Shown: positions 18,021 through 27,858, counted from the stretch's first letter. The stretch: 64,000 nt of DNA from Bacillus cereus group sp. RP43 (GCF_040459645.1 NZ_JARVHQ010000001.1:4526001-4590000), one strand, 5' to 3'. The notes: generated by a model not told the origin, from the sequence alone. Numbers and translations are program-made.

Positions 18021-18443
18021 TCACTTTGTTTCTGGTTGAAACTTGTATGGAATGGATACTTCTAACAATGATTCGAATCCTCCGTCATAGAATGGGAATC
18101 GCTCATTTGCAATTTTCCTGTCTACCCACTCGATTGCGGAAATTTCTCCTTCATCTTCTGCACTAAGTTCACCTGTTACTACATTTGCTTGGAATGTAAA
18201 CAATAGCGCATGATTGCCTTGCTTCTCAAAAAACTTCTCATTTATTGCGACAAGTCCACCTGTTACGGTAGTTAAGCCTGTCTCCTCTTTTACTTCCCTT
18301 ACTAAAGCTTCCTCTAACGTTTCACCTTTTTCAACAGCCCCACCCGGCAGTGACCAAACATTTTGTTCTACATTATGTACCATTAATATTTTATCTTTTT
18401 CGCTATCGTATATTAGTGCATATACAACATCAACTCTTTGCAT
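18021..18443 (-). CDS. Nudix hydrolase
   Basis: Small cytoplasmic hydrolase of 140 residues acting on a nucleoside diphosphate linked to another moiety. The Nudix box is complete: LPGGAVEKGETLEEALVREVKEETGL, written here only as the pattern G-x5-E-x7-R-E-V-x-E-E-x-G at about residues 34-56. The N-terminal strand MQRVDVVYALIYD and the E-rich C-terminus are ordinary for MutT-like members. Substrate cannot be predicted. It is preceded by GGGAG about ten bases from the ATG and stands as a single gene between two terminators. Confidence 0.88.
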   Translation of the reverse strand: MQRVDVVYALIYDSEKDKILMVHNVEQNVWSLPGGAVEKGETLEEALVREVKEETGLTTVTGGLVAINEKFFEKQGNHALLFTFQANVVTGELSAEDEGEISAIEWVDRKIANERFPFYDGGFESLLEVSIPYKFQPETK

Positions 18444-18467
18444 GTTGTTTTTCTCCCTTCCTAAAAT

Positions 18468-18502
18468 AATTAAGAGCCGATCCCTAAGAATCGGCTCTTC
18501 CT
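18468..18502 (-). terminator. Terminator of tdh
   Basis: The stem AAGAGCCGAT (18470-18479) pairs with AATCGGCTCTT (18487-18497) and lies just after the tdh stop at 18504. The U tract on the minus strand is interrupted (UUAAUUAUUUU), so termination may be partial. Confidence 0.65.
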
Positions 18503-18503
18503 A

Positions 18504-19469
18504 TTAATTCATCACTAACTCAGCTGCAAGCTTTTTTTTTAACTTAGCAAGCATGTCCATTGTCATTTTGTCTAAATCGTATTCTGCTTTAAAGCCCCAC
18601 TCTTTCATTGCTGCTGTTGCATCAATAGAATTTGGCCAGCTATCGGCGATTGTTTGACGAGCAGGATCTACAGCGTAATCCATCGTAAACGCCGGGATGT
18701 GTTTACGAATTGATGCTGCGATTTGCTCTGGCTCAAAGCTCATTGCTGTAATGTTAAATGCATTTCTATGCACTAGCTTACTTGGATCAGCTTCCATTAA
18801 TGAAATGATTGCTTGTAAAGCATCAGGCATATACATCATGTCCATGTACGTTCCTTCAGCAATGTATGAGGTGTATGCGCCTTTTTTAATCGCCTCATAA
18901 TAAATTTCAACTGCATAATCAGTCGTCCCGCCTCCTGGAGGAGCTACGTACGAAATTAAACCCGGGAAACGTACACCGCGCGTATCAACGCCAAACTTTT
19001 GATGATAATAATCACATAGTAATTCTCCTGCTACTTTGTTTACCCCATACATCGTAGTAGGACGCTGGATTGTATCTTGCGGTGTATTATCTTTTGGCGT
19101 TGATGGACCAAATGCACCGATAGAACTTGGCGTGAAAAACTTACAGTTTAATTCACGTGCTGCTTCTAATGCATTTACAAGTCCGCCCATATTTAAATTC
19201 CAAGCAAATAACGGATTTTTTTCTGCAGTTGCTGAAAGTAAAGCCGCTAAATGAATAATTGTATCTACTTCATTACGCTTTGCAATATCATGTAATTTTT
19301 GTCCATCCGTTACATCTAACGTTTCAAATGGGCCAGACGTTACTACTTCACTATCTGTTTCACGAATATCTGTTGCAATAATATTTGATGCACCGTATAC
19401 ATCACGAAGTTTCATTACTAGTTCAGAACCAATTTGCCCTAAAGAACCGGTTACTAGAATTTTTTTCAT
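18504..19469 (-). CDS. tdh: L-threonine 3-dehydrogenase, short-chain/epimerase type
   Basis: Cytoplasmic NAD-dependent enzyme of 321 residues that oxidises L-threonine to 2-amino-3-ketobutyrate. It is the extended short-chain (UDP-epimerase-like) form and not the zinc medium-chain form: Rossmann motif [12 protein letters not shown] at about 6-17, TDIRETD at the adenine-ribose strand, and the catalytic YGVNK near residue 144. The frame starts with a GTG three codons upstream, but GAGGAG fits ATG 19469 at eight or nine bases. It is second in an operon with kbl (44-base gap), and together they convert threonine to glycine and acetyl-CoA. Confidence 0.9.
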   Translation of the reverse strand: MKKILVTGSLGQIGSELVMKLRDVYGASNIIATDIRETDSEVVTSGPFETLDVTDGQKLHDIAKRNEVDTIIHLAALLSATAEKNPLFAWNLNMGGLVNALEAARELNCKFFTPSSIGAFGPSTPKDNTPQDTIQRPTTMYGVNKVAGELLCDYYHQKFGVDTRGVRFPGLISYVAPPGGGTTDYAVEIYYEAIKKGAYTSYIAEGTYMDMMYMPDALQAIISLMEADPSKLVHRNAFNITAMSFEPEQIAASIRKHIPAFTMDYAVDPARQTIADSWPNSIDATAAMKEWGFKAEYDLDKMTMDMLAKLKKKLAAELVMN

Positions 19470-19513
19470 TTTTCCCACTCCTCATTTGCAAGCTATTCAA
19501 AAGATGTTGTTAA

Positions 19514-20704
19514 TTAAATGATACCCATTTCTTTCCCTACTTTTTCATACTTACGAATTGCTTCATCTAACATTTCTTTCGTATGAGCTGCTGTAGGCAT
19601 ATTTCGAACGCGTCCCATTCCTTTTGCCACGGTTGGGAATACGATAGATTTTGCGTATACGCCTTCTTCATTCAGACGTTTACTAAATTCTTGTGTTAAT
19701 ACTTCATCACCAATAATACAAGGTGTAATTGGTGTCTCACTTTCTCCAATGTTAAAGCCAAGTTCTTTTAACCCTTGTTTTAAATAGCGACCATTTTCCC
19801 ATAAACGATCGTGTAACTCTGTGCTTTCCATTAAAATTTCAATTGATCTCATACAAGCAGCTGCATCAGCTGGTGTTAATGCTGTAGAGAATAAGAATGG
19901 ACGTGAACGCACTTTTAACCAGTCAATTAAGTTTTGTTTCCCTGCTACATATCCACCAATTACCCCAATTGCTTTTGATAATGTACCAATTTGGAAATCA
20001 ACTTTATCAGATAGACCGAAGTGCTTTACAGTTCCTGCACCTTTTCCAAGTACACCTGAACCGTGTGCATCGTCTACATATGTCATTAAATCTAATTCTT
20101 CTGCAATCTCAACAATTTCTGGTAATTTTGCAACATCTCCATCCATCGAGAAGACACCATCTGTAATTACCATTAATTTATTGTAAAGACCTGATTCTTT
20201 CGCCGCGATTGCTTTTTGGCGTAAATCTTCCATATCAGAATGTTTATAAACAATAATTTTTGCTTTTGATAGACGACTACCATCAATAATAGAAGCATGG
20301 TTTAATTCGTCTGAAAGAATCGCATCGTTTTTATCCATAACGGCTGAAATCGCTGCCATATTACAGTTAAATCCTGATTGGTAAGCAATTGCTGCTTCTG
20401 TATGTTTAAACTTTGCAATTGTCTCTTCTAATTTAATATGCAAATCTAAAGTACCGTTAATTGTACGAACAGCTCCTGCTCCAACGCCGTACTTATGAAT
20501 TGCACCAATTGCTGCTTCTTGCAAACGGCTATCTGTTGCTAATCCAAGATAGTTGTTTGAAGATAAGTTAATATATTCTTTTCCGCCAATTGTAATGATC
20601 GGTCCATTTGAACTCTCAAGCGGATCAATTACGTTATAAAGCCCCTTTGATTTTAAATCCTCTAAATTTTCTTCTAAAAATTTCGCAAGTGTTTTACTAG
20701 ACAT
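19514..20704 (-). CDS. kbl: Glycine C-acetyltransferase (2-amino-3-ketobutyrate CoA ligase)
   Basis: PLP-dependent alpha-oxoamine synthase of 396 residues that cleaves 2-amino-3-ketobutyrate with CoA into glycine and acetyl-CoA. Typical segments are [15 protein letters not shown], the [12 protein letters not shown] region, [15 protein letters not shown] (aspartate to the PLP ring) and the PLP lysine in [15 protein letters not shown]. It could be confused with BioF, but the tdh gene directly downstream settles the pathway as threonine catabolism. ATG 20704 has GGGAGG seven bases upstream; the five-codon longer frame start is rejected. Confidence 0.92.
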   Translation of the reverse strand: MSSKTLAKFLEENLEDLKSKGLYNVIDPLESSNGPIITIGGKEYINLSSNNYLGLATDSRLQEAAIGAIHKYGVGAGAVRTINGTLDLHIKLEETIAKFKHTEAAIAYQSGFNCNMAAISAVMDKNDAILSDELNHASIIDGSRLSKAKIIVYKHSDMEDLRQKAIAAKESGLYNKLMVITDGVFSMDGDVAKLPEIVEIAEELDLMTYVDDAHGSGVLGKGAGTVKHFGLSDKVDFQIGTLSKAIGVIGGYVAGKQNLIDWLKVRSRPFLFSTALTPADAAACMRSIEILMESTELHDRLWENGRYLKQGLKELGFNIGESETPITPCIIGDEVLTQEFSKRLNEEGVYAKSIVFPTVAKGMGRVRNMPTAAHTKEMLDEAIRKYEKVGKEMGII

Positions 20705-20917
20705 TGTGAAGCCTCCCATCGTTCATGTAAGCGAATTATTGTCTTAATAGTTCTAATAATCCCTCTACTAGCTTAACACGTTTTCAGAATTTATTATAGA
20801 AAAATAGCTTAAAGTAACCGCTTACAATTCTAGATTATATATGATTCATTACAAGAAATCTATCATTTACTTTTCATATTTGGTAGAATAAAAAAAATAT
20901 TTAAGGGGGCTTCAATC

Positions 20918-21652
20918 ATGGCATTTACTGAATCTGATGTATATAATAACGAAGCATTTTTTGAACAATATATGAAACGAAGATACCGAGAAAATAGCCC
21001 AAATGAATCACTTGAAAAACCAGCCTTCTTTCAACTCATTGGTGATGTGAAAGGAAAGAAAATCCTCGATTTAGGCTGCGGTGACGCCAAGTTTGGCGAG
21101 GAATTATTAGAGAATGGCTGCCACTCTTACACTGGCATTGAAGGCTCCGAGCTTATGTATGAAAAAGCTCGTAAGCACCTAGAAAATAAAAAAAATGGAT
21201 CTGTTCATTTTATAAACCTCAAAGACTATACCTATCCTCCTTCTACTTTTGATTTAGTAACATCTAGACTCGCCTTACATTATATTGAACAGCTTGATAT
21301 TATTTTTCAAAATGTGTTTCAAACTTTAAAAACAAACGGGACCTTTACCTTTAGCGTTCAACATCCCGTTATTACCTCTTCGTTTGAAAGCTTACAAACA
21401 AGTAGTAAAAGAACTAGCTGGCTCGTCGATGATTATTTCAAACCAGGGAAACGAGTTGAGCCGTGGATTGATCAAGAGGTTATTAAATATCATCGGACAA
21501 CGGAAGAATATTTTACATTATTACAACAAGCCGGATTTACCATTACAAACCTAAAAGAAGCTACACCAAATCAAACCTATTTTCAGAGTAAAGAAGAATA
21601 TGAACGTCGCTTACGTATTCCCCTTTTCCTACTATTTTCTTGCAAAAAATAA
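20918..21652 (+). CDS. Class I SAM-dependent methyltransferase
   Basis: Cytoplasmic protein of 244 residues with a Rossmann-type methyltransferase domain. Motif I is ILDLGCGDAKFGEELLENG (about 49-67), followed by the acidic residue in YTGIEGSELM and motif IV-like DLVTSRLALHYIEQL near 110. The substrate is not evident, and the C-terminal part (YFKPGKRVEPW, YHRTTEEYFTLLQQAGF) is shared by many uncharacterised members. AAGGGGG precedes the ATG. It is divergent from kbl across a 213-base gap and is followed by a strong terminator. Confidence 0.82.
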   Translation: MAFTESDVYNNEAFFEQYMKRRYRENSPNESLEKPAFFQLIGDVKGKKILDLGCGDAKFGEELLENGCHSYTGIEGSELMYEKARKHLENKKNGSVHFINLKDYTYPPSTFDLVTSRLALHYIEQLDIIFQNVFQTLKTNGTFTFSVQHPVITSSFESLQTSSKRTSWLVDDYFKPGKRVEPWIDQEVIKYHRTTEEYFTLLQQAGFTITNLKEATPNQTYFQSKEEYERRLRIPLFLLFSCKK

Positions 21653-21682
21653 AAAAACGATGAATTACTCATCGTTTTTTTA
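21650..21682. terminator. Bidirectional terminator between methyltransferase and iron-ABC genes
   Basis: A 12-bp perfect stem (21652-21663 with 21669-21680) is flanked by A7 and T7. The convergent ATPase gene stops at 21680. Confidence 0.88.
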
Positions 21683-22501
21683 TCTCATCGCCTGAACAGC
21701 TTCTTTACGTACACTTCTTCCTCTTCCATGCGGGATACAGAGCGGTGTTCCAAATAACGGATCAGCGCTTATTTGACACTCCATACGGAATACATCACGA
21801 ACTAACTTTTGATCAACAACTTCTTCTGGTTTACCTTGCGCATATATTTGTTTATCCTGAATAGCTACAATGTTGTCTGCATAACGGCATGCCAAGTTCA
21901 AATCATGCAATACCATAACAATCGTTCTTTTCTCTGTTTCATTTAATTCGAATAATAAATCTAACACTTCAATTTGGTGAGTCATATCTAAATATGTAGT
22001 TGGCTCATCCAGTAAAATAATATCGGTATCTTGTGCAAGGGTCATTGCAATCCAAGCACGTTGACGTTGTCCACCTGAAAGAGCATGAACATCACGCTCA
22101 GCAAATTCTGTCATACCCGTTGCTGCAAGCGCTTTTTGTACCATTTCCTCATCTTTTTCTGACCATTGCTTCAGCCATGTTTGATATGGATAACGTCCTT
22201 GCTTTACAAGTTGTAATACCGTAAGTCCTTCCGGTGCTTGTGGCCCTTGCGGTAAAATCGCCATTTGACGAGCGATTTGCTTCGTTTGCATACTTTGAAT
22301 TGCTTGATTGTCTAACAAAATGTCACCGGTTGTTGGCTTTAATAATCTAGCTAGTGAACGTAATAAAGTTGATTTCCCACAACCGTTAGAACCGATGAAG
22401 ATTGTAATTTCCCCTTTTGGAATTTCTAAATTCAGCTCATCAATAATAATCGTTTCACCATACGACAGCGTCAAGCGTTTCGTCTCCAATGCTTTTTGCA
22501 T
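21680..22501 (-). CDS. Siderophore ABC transporter ATP-binding protein (FecE-like)
   Basis: Cytoplasmic ATPase of 273 residues powering ferric siderophore import. Motifs are Walker [19 protein letters not shown] (about 37-54), signature [15 protein letters not shown], Walker [15 protein letters not shown] and the H-loop [13 protein letters not shown]. The FecE/FepC family pattern is clear. The frame starts at ATG 22507, but GGGAG abuts it, so ATG 22501 (six bases away) is chosen. It is the third gene of a permease-permease-ATPase operon that is divergent from a binding lipoprotein across a shared Fur box. The siderophore itself is not determined; I see YfiY/YfiZ/YfhA-like features in the set. 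Confidence 0.9.
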   Translation of the reverse strand: MQKALETKRLTLSYGETIIIDELNLEIPKGEITIFIGSNGCGKSTLLRSLARLLKPTTGDILLDNQAIQSMQTKQIARQMAILPQGPQAPEGLTVLQLVKQGRYPYQTWLKQWSEKDEEMVQKALAATGMTEFAERDVHALSGGQRQRAWIAMTLAQDTDIILLDEPTTYLDMTHQIEVLDLLFELNETEKRTIVMVLHDLNLACRYADNIVAIQDKQIYAQGKPEEVVDQKLVRDVFRMECQISADPLFGTPLCIPHGRGRSVRKEAVQAMR

Positions 22502-22513
22502 ATTCATCTCCCT

Positions 22514-23572
22514 TTATGAATTCCGACTTTTATAAAGTAAATAAATAAAATAAGGTGCACCAATTGCTGATGTAAATACCCCTGCTGGAATTTCAAGTGG
22601 TGTGAAAATTGTGCGCCCAATTAAATCTGCAGCAAGTACTAGAATTGCACCAATAATCGCCGCAACTGGGAGCAATGCACCGTAGAAAGAGCCAACCAAC
22701 CTTCGTGAAATATGAGGTGCCATTAAACCAACAAATCCAATTCCTCCTGCAAAGGCAACTGCCCCACCAATTAAAGCTGTACTAAGTAACAACATAAATA
22801 CACGCGACTTCGTTAAAGGAACACCAAGTCCCACTGCTATATCATCCCCTAGCTCTTGTGCATTTAAATGTCTCGCAGCGATAAATGATATTGTCGTTAA
22901 AATGAGAACCCACGGCGCAAGTACCATAACATTTTGCCATGAAGAACCATAAACAGTACCTGTGATCCATACATTCGCTTGACTTGCTTGATAAATTGGT
23001 GCTAACAACATAAATAAAGTTGTTGCTGCTTTCGTTAATGCCCAAAATCCAACACCAATTAAAACGAGACTAATCGGTGATAATCCATCATTTTTCCAGG
23101 CGAATAAATATACAAAAAACGCTACAATTGTTGCCCCAGCAAAAGCTGCTAGCGGCATATAATGAATGCTTACTGTTAGCGCATTGTTTTTATCACTAAA
23201 TATAGCTAAAAAGAGTACAACTGCTACACTTGCCCCGCCCGTAATTCCGATGATATCTGGAGAAGCAAGTGGATTTCGAACGAGCCCTTGTAAAATACAA
23301 CCTGCTACTGCAAGCGCAATTCCTACGAGAATAGCAATTAAAATACGCGGCATACGAAACTTATTTACAACCATATTTGACATCGCATCGCCATTTCCAG
23401 TAATTGCTTGCCATACATCATAAGGAGCAATTTTCATATCGCCCATCCCTGCACTAGCAAAAAATAATCCTATTAAAATAGCTAGTAAACTTAATACGAC
23501 TAGAATAGCTCGTTTATACATTAAAAACGAGAACCTATCTTTTCCTATACGAAACGGAATATACTTCTTCAT
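22514..23572 (-). CDS. Iron-siderophore ABC permease (FecCD family), second subunit
   Basis: Membrane permease of 352 residues with about ten hydrophobic helices. FecCD signatures include RMPRILIAILVGIALAVAG, GLVRNPLASPDIIGITGGAS and the cytoplasmic coupling segment FVGLMAPHISRRLVG. Its start codon overlaps the stop of the first permease in an ATGA arrangement, with AGAGGG upstream inside that gene, indicating translational coupling. It pairs with the 334-residue permease as a heterodimer, and both use the FecE-like ATPase encoded downstream. Expression should follow the Fur box at 24628-24652. Confidence 0.9.
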   Translation of the reverse strand: MKKYIPFRIGKDRFSFLMYKRAILVVLSLLAILIGLFFASAGMGDMKIAPYDVWQAITGNGDAMSNMVVNKFRMPRILIAILVGIALAVAGCILQGLVRNPLASPDIIGITGGASVAVVLFLAIFSDKNNALTVSIHYMPLAAFAGATIVAFFVYLFAWKNDGLSPISLVLIGVGFWALTKAATTLFMLLAPIYQASQANVWITGTVYGSSWQNVMVLAPWVLILTTISFIAARHLNAQELGDDIAVGLGVPLTKSRVFMLLLSTALIGGAVAFAGGIGFVGLMAPHISRRLVGSFYGALLPVAAIIGAILVLAADLIGRTIFTPLEIPAGVFTSAIGAPYFIYLLYKSRNS

Positions 23573-24573
23573 TTGCTAAGCCCTCTCTTACGTGCAATAT
23601 AAATAAAGAATGGGGCTCCGATAAATGCTGTCATAACCCCTACTGGTACTTCTTGTGGCATAATGACATATCTTGCTGCTATATCAGCCAAGATTAGTAG
23701 TATTGCACCTAACAAGCCGCTATAGGGTACTCTCCATCTGTGATCAACTCCAACAAGAGATCTGGCAAAATGCGGAGTAACAATTCCAATAAATCCTATT
23801 GGGCCAGCAACCGCAACTGAACCACCAGACAGCAGTACAATAATAAGTAGTACGAATGATTTCATTAAAATTGTTCGTTGTCCAAGTCCTTTTGCAACGT
23901 CTTCCCCCATCATTAATGTATTTACTTTCCCAGCCATCATAAGAGATGCAATCCAGCCTATTAATAAATACGGGAATACAGATTGTAAAATCTCTAACTT
24001 TCTTCCTTGCACAGATCCCGCAAGCCAAAATAATACCTCTTCCATCGCCTTTTCATTTAAAACAAGTAACCCTTGTGTTAACGATGAAAATAAAGCACTA
24101 ATTGCTACACCTGCTAACGTTAACTTAAGAGGCGTTGTCCCTTCTTTTCCTAAAGAACTAGAGGCAAATACAAGTACTGCTGCAACTGCCGCTCCTAAAA
24201 AGGCAATCCATGTGAAAGCTGATAATGATGTCACGGAAAAGAGTACAATTGCTACAACTATAAAGAACGCAGCGCCTGAATTTAATCCAATAAAATCTGG
24301 AGAAGCAAGCGGATTCTTTGTTAAAGTTTGCATCAGACAACCCGCAATGGCTAAACTAGCACCAACACTTGCTGCAATTAACGCCCTTGGTAGACGCACA
24401 TTTTGAATAATAATATGCTCATTTGAACCATTAAAATGGAAAAAAGCATCTAAAGCTAATTTCCAACTCGTATTTGTATATCCGAAAATAATACTTCCCC
24501 AAATACAAATAACGACTGCAATGATTCCAACAAATAATCCAATCCATTTTGCTTGATTTGTTTTTAATAACAT
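23569..24573 (-). CDS. Iron-siderophore ABC permease (FecCD family), first subunit
   Basis: Membrane permease of 334 residues, first gene of the Fur-controlled importer operon. Family motifs are VRLPRALIAASVGASLAIAG, LTKNPLASPDFIGLNSGAA and FIGIVTPHFARSLVG. The open frame extends to 24591, but AAGGGG fits ATG 24573 at nine bases. Upstream lies a 25-bp palindrome matching a Fur box, shared with the divergent binding-protein gene at 24746. The duplicated permease layout is standard for siderophore importers. Confidence 0.9.
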   Translation of the reverse strand: MLLKTNQAKWIGLFVGIIAVVICIWGSIIFGYTNTSWKLALDAFFHFNGSNEHIIIQNVRLPRALIAASVGASLAIAGCLMQTLTKNPLASPDFIGLNSGAAFFIVVAIVLFSVTSLSAFTWIAFLGAAVAAVLVFASSSLGKEGTTPLKLTLAGVAISALFSSLTQGLLVLNEKAMEEVLFWLAGSVQGRKLEILQSVFPYLLIGWIASLMMAGKVNTLMMGEDVAKGLGQRTILMKSFVLLIIVLLSGGSVAVAGPIGFIGIVTPHFARSLVGVDHRWRVPYSGLLGAILLILADIAARYVIMPQEVPVGVMTAFIGAPFFIYIARKRGLSK

Positions 24574-24627
24574 GCAGCGTTTCCCCTTCAATGTATAATG
24601 ATACGTTGTAAGTGTATTTCAACTTAA

Positions 24628-24652
24628 TTCTCATTGTCAACGATAATGAGAA
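24628..24652. promoter_or_regulatory. Fur box in the divergent iron-uptake promoter region
   Basis: An 8-9-8 palindrome, TTCTCATT-GTCAACGAT-AATGAGAA, contains GATAATGAGAA, close to the Fur core GATAATGAT. It lies 55 bases upstream of the permease start and 94 bases upstream of the binding-protein start, so one site can repress both units when iron is plentiful. Confidence 0.8.
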
Positions 24653-24745
24653 CTATTTTCAGTAATATATATTGACAATCAAAAGATAAAGGCTTAATAT
24701 CATGCTTGCTATTGAAAAATATTCTCAACATGTAGGGGGTACATA

Positions 24746-25714
24746 ATGAATTTCATGCAAAAGAAATCGTTTACAGTATTTGTATTTCTACTAGCTTTTT
24801 CACTTCTTTTAAGTGCTTGTGGAAAATCAAATAACAAAGAAGAATCAACAAAAGAAGATAATAAAAAAGAAATGATTACCGTTGAACACGCAATGGGTAA
24901 AACAGAAGTTCCTGCTAATCCAAAACGTGTAGTTATTTTAACGAATGAAGGAACTGAAGCTTTACTTGAATTAGGTGTGAAACCAGTTGGTGCTGTAAAG
25001 TCTTGGACTGGTGATCCGTGGTATCCACATATTAAGGACAAAATGAAAGATGTAAAAGTTGTTGGCGACGAAGGACAAGTTAACGTTGAAACGATTGCTT
25101 CTTTAAAACCAGACTTAATTATCGGTAACAAAATGCGTCACGAAAAAGTGTACGAGCAACTAAAAGCTATTGCACCTACTGTTTTCTCGGAAACATTACG
25201 TGGTGAATGGAAAGATAACTTCAAATTTTATGCAAAAGCATTAAATAAAGAAAAAGAAGGTCAAAAGGTTTTAGCTGATTACGAAGCACGTATGAAAGAT
25301 TTAAAAGGCAAACTTGGCGATAAAGTAAATCAAGAAATTTCTATGGTACGTTTTATGCCTGGTGATGTTCGTATTTATCATGGAGATACATTCTCTGGCG
25401 TTATTTTAAAAGAACTTGGATTTAAACGTCCTGGTGATCAAAATAAAGATGATTTCGCAGAGCGTAACGTATCTAAAGAGCGTATTTCTGCAATGGATGG
25501 TGATGTATTATTCTACTTCACATTCGATAAAGGCGACGAGAAAAAGGGTTCTGAACTAGAAAAAGAGTATATAAACGATCCTCTATTTAAAAATTTAAAT
25601 GCAGTGAAAAATGGTAAAGCATACAAAGTTGACGACGTTATTTGGAATACAGCTGGTGGCGTAATGGCTGCTAACTTACTACTAGACGACATTGAAAAAC
25701 GCTTTGTTAAATAA
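24746..25714 (+). CDS. Ferric siderophore-binding lipoprotein (YfiY-like)
   Basis: Membrane-anchored substrate-binding protein of 322 residues. A signal peptide (about 1-25) ends in the lipobox LLSACGK, so the Cys at about residue 26 is the lipid-carrying N-terminus. A Lys/Glu-rich linker is followed by the two-lobed periplasmic-binding fold of the FepB/FhuD class: PKRVVILTNEGTEALLELGVKPVGAV, VGDEGQVNVETIASLKPDLIIG, and a C-terminal KNGKAYKVDDVIWNTAGG. It is transcribed away from the permease/ATPase operon across a common Fur box, the usual arrangement for this importer class. Resemblance to YfiY (schizokinen/arthrobactin type) is from memory. Confidence 0.88.
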   Translation: MNFMQKKSFTVFVFLLAFSLLLSACGKSNNKEESTKEDNKKEMITVEHAMGKTEVPANPKRVVILTNEGTEALLELGVKPVGAVKSWTGDPWYPHIKDKMKDVKVVGDEGQVNVETIASLKPDLIIGNKMRHEKVYEQLKAIAPTVFSETLRGEWKDNFKFYAKALNKEKEGQKVLADYEARMKDLKGKLGDKVNQEISMVRFMPGDVRIYHGDTFSGVILKELGFKRPGDQNKDDFAERNVSKERISAMDGDVLFYFTFDKGDEKKGSELEKEYINDPLFKNLNAVKNGKAYKVDDVIWNTAGGVMAANLLLDDIEKRFVK

Positions 25715-25723
25715 TTTCATTCT

Positions 25724-25757
25724 AACCAGCTCCCTTTTTATGGAGCTGGTTTTTTCA
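25724..25757 (+). terminator. Terminator of the siderophore-binding protein gene
   Basis: A 10-bp stem (25724-25733 with 25742-25751) is followed by six T, ten bases after the stop. Confidence 0.85.
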
Positions 25758-26092
25758 TTTCACTGAAGTGTCACATTATTTCATTTTGTATTTTTATTCC
25801 CGATATGTTATATTATAAAAGTAAATATAGTTTATTTTCTCTATATCAGAATAAATATTCTAATCTAAATTTTCTGATTTATCACTATTTTACTTTCTTT
25901 TAGAATTCAATTACTACATTTGAAAACGCTTATTATCTTGTTTTCAGGGAAAAATACAATAACGGTTGAAGAAAAATAGATTTTTTCAGAAATTTTCTTG
26001 CTATTTCCATATAATTCTATTGACTTCTAAATATTTTGTGAATTAAAATAATTACATAAATATCCGTTATACAGGATTAGGGGGAAACAAAC
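25758..26092 (+). promoter_or_regulatory. Long upstream region of dtpT with CodY-like and cre-like motifs
   Basis: This 335-base AT-rich stretch has no gene. TTTTTTCAGAAATTT at 25981-25995 matches 12 of 15 positions of the CodY consensus AATTTTCWGAAAATT, and a weaker match lies near 25867-25881. TGAAAACGCTTATT at 25921-25934 matches all but the last two positions of a cre site. CodY control of peptide transport is known in Firmicutes, but these sites are predictions only. Confidence 0.4.
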
Positions 26093-27442
26093 ATGGATGC
26101 AGCTTTAAAATTAGACAAAGCTGGAGAGCAACAATCACCAAAAAAACATCCACCAGGATTATATTTGTTGTTCTTTACAGAGGCATGGGAAAGATTTAGT
26201 TATTACGGAATGCGTGGCTTATTAGTTCTTTATTTAACAACGAGCTTAGTAAGTGGCGGTTTAGGATTTGATAAAGCAGTTGCTGTACAAATTTACGGTA
26301 TTTTCACAATGTTAGTATACTTCACACCGATTATTGGTGGTTGGCTAACTGACCATTTCATTACGAAACGACACGCCATTACCATCGGCGGTATCATTAT
26401 GGCACTTGGTAACTTTGTACTATTTTCAATGAACACGAAAACTGGACTATTTTTAGGATTAGGATTATTAGTTATCGGTAACGGATTCTTCAAACCAAAT
26501 ATTTCGACTTTATTAGGTCAATTATATAGCGACAACGATTCTCGTCGTGATAGTGCCTTCACTATCTTCTACATGGGAATTAACTTAGGAGCTCTTATCG
26601 CTCCATTCATTTGCGGTTACTTCGCAGATTATAGATACGGTTTCTTAACAGCTTGTATCGGTATGATCATTGGACAGATTGCATTTAACTTATTAGCACC
26701 TCGTTACTTAGGATCAGCTGGAACAACTGTTGTCGGTAAAAAATCTAAAGAACAAAATGCAAAACCTATTGAGAAAAAACCTTTAACAACACAAGAGAAA
26801 AAGCGTACAACTGCAATTTTAATTTTAACTTGTTTCGTTGTATTCTTCTGGGCAGGATTTGAACAAGCTGGTAGTTCTTTAACACTTTACACAGATAAGT
26901 TCGTGGATCGTACAATTGGTGGATTTACAATTCCAACACCTTGGTTCCAATCTGTAAACCCACTATTCATTATCTTACTAGCATTACCAGTTTCTGCATT
27001 ATGGATTAAACTTTCAAAAACAAAAAATGGTGATTTAAAAATCCCTACAAAAATGGCTTTTGGTATGATTTTACTAGGAATCGGGTACTTAGTTTTAACT
27101 TTAGCTGTTCTAAAAACTGGTAGCGATGAAGGTAACATTACAATGAAAGCAAACTTACTATTCATTGTATTCACTTACATGTTCCACACAATCGGTGAAT
27201 TATTCTTATCACCAATTGGATTATCTATGGTAAGTGCAATCGCTCCTGTTAAATTAGCATCATTACTAATGGGTGTATGGTTAGCTGGTACTGGATTTGC
27301 AAACTTATTAGCAGGACAATTAGCTGCTTTCACTCAATCTTTAGGATATTTAGAAGTATTCGCAAGCATCGGTATTATCGTAATCGTGCTAGGATTAGTA
27401 CTTCTTATGTTCTCTAAGAAAATTGCACATATGATGGAATAG
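26093..27442 (+). CDS. dtpT: Proton-dependent di-/tripeptide transporter (POT family)
   Basis: Membrane transporter of 449 residues with about 12-14 helices that imports di- and tripeptides with protons. The PTR2 signatures are present: EAWERFSYYGMRGLLVLYL in helix 1 (the ExxERF motif) and FYMGINLGALIAPFICGYFADYRYGF. The C-terminal half carries FWAGFEQAGSSLTLYTD and LFLSPIGLSMVSAIAPVKLASLLMG. Length is typical of bacterial DtpT. Ribosome binding site AGGGGG lies nine bases before ATG 26093. The long upstream region carries CodY-like motifs, consistent with nitrogen control. Confidence 0.92.
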   Translation: MDAALKLDKAGEQQSPKKHPPGLYLLFFTEAWERFSYYGMRGLLVLYLTTSLVSGGLGFDKAVAVQIYGIFTMLVYFTPIIGGWLTDHFITKRHAITIGGIIMALGNFVLFSMNTKTGLFLGLGLLVIGNGFFKPNISTLLGQLYSDNDSRRDSAFTIFYMGINLGALIAPFICGYFADYRYGFLTACIGMIIGQIAFNLLAPRYLGSAGTTVVGKKSKEQNAKPIEKKPLTTQEKKRTTAILILTCFVVFFWAGFEQAGSSLTLYTDKFVDRTIGGFTIPTPWFQSVNPLFIILLALPVSALWIKLSKTKNGDLKIPTKMAFGMILLGIGYLVLTLAVLKTGSDEGNITMKANLLFIVFTYMFHTIGELFLSPIGLSMVSAIAPVKLASLLMGVWLAGTGFANLLAGQLAAFTQSLGYLEVFASIGIIVIVLGLVLLMFSKKIAHMME

Positions 27443-27449
27443 CAAATAA

Positions 27450-27483
27450 AAAAAGACGCTTCTACAATTAGAAGCGTCTTTTC
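27450..27483. terminator. Bidirectional terminator between dtpT and sspH
   Basis: The stem AAAGACGCTTCT pairs with AGAAGCGTCTTT around a five- to seven-base loop, with A and T runs outside. It ends dtpT on the plus strand and sspH (stop at 27486) on the minus strand. Confidence 0.85.
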
Positions 27484-27485
27484 TA

Positions 27486-27665
27486 TTACATTTCTTCTAA
27501 AGCCGTCACATCCACGTGAACGCTCTCTCCTGGGTTGGATACGTCATACACTTGAGCACTCCCCTTCTGCTCATCACAGCTCTCAATCCATACGGGGACT
27601 CCCTCATATGTAACATCAATTCTACTTGAAGAAGATAATATCTGTTTCACACGTTTTACATCCAT
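27486..27665 (-). CDS. sspH: Small acid-soluble spore protein, H type
   Basis: Protein of 59 residues beginning [20 protein letters not shown] and ending in an acidic tail (VDVTALEEM), the SspH pattern of minor small acid-soluble spore proteins. Such proteins are made late in the forespore, usually under SigG. The frame track opens 24 codons upstream, but ATG 27665 has GGAGG nine bases before it and matches the family start. It forms a single-gene unit. Its presence supports an endospore-forming Bacillus. The one Cys ([10 protein letters not shown]) is unusual for DNA-binding SASPs but belongs to this non-alpha/beta class. Confidence 0.85.
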   Translation of the reverse strand: MDVKRVKQILSSSSRIDVTYEGVPVWIESCDEQKGSAQVYDVSNPGESVHVDVTALEEM

Positions 27666-27825
27666 TAGATTATTCCTCCTTTGGCTTACAGCACTCCTTT
27701 CTATCTTTTCATATCCCTTCAGAATATATTCCGTCAATTTAGCACTTCAACCGATAGTTTGTTTCTTTCTCACGCGCTAATACATACGCTCTCAAATCTT
27801 CCTATTATTAGATTCTTTCCAAATA

Positions 27826-27858
27826 AAAAAAGACGTATATTTCACACGTCTTCTTTCC
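27826..27858 (-). terminator. Terminator of the ArsR-type regulator gene
   Basis: The inverted repeat AGACGT (27831-27836) with ACGTCT (27846-27851) is followed on the minus strand by a run of seven U, 15 bases after the regulator's stop. Confidence 0.7.
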
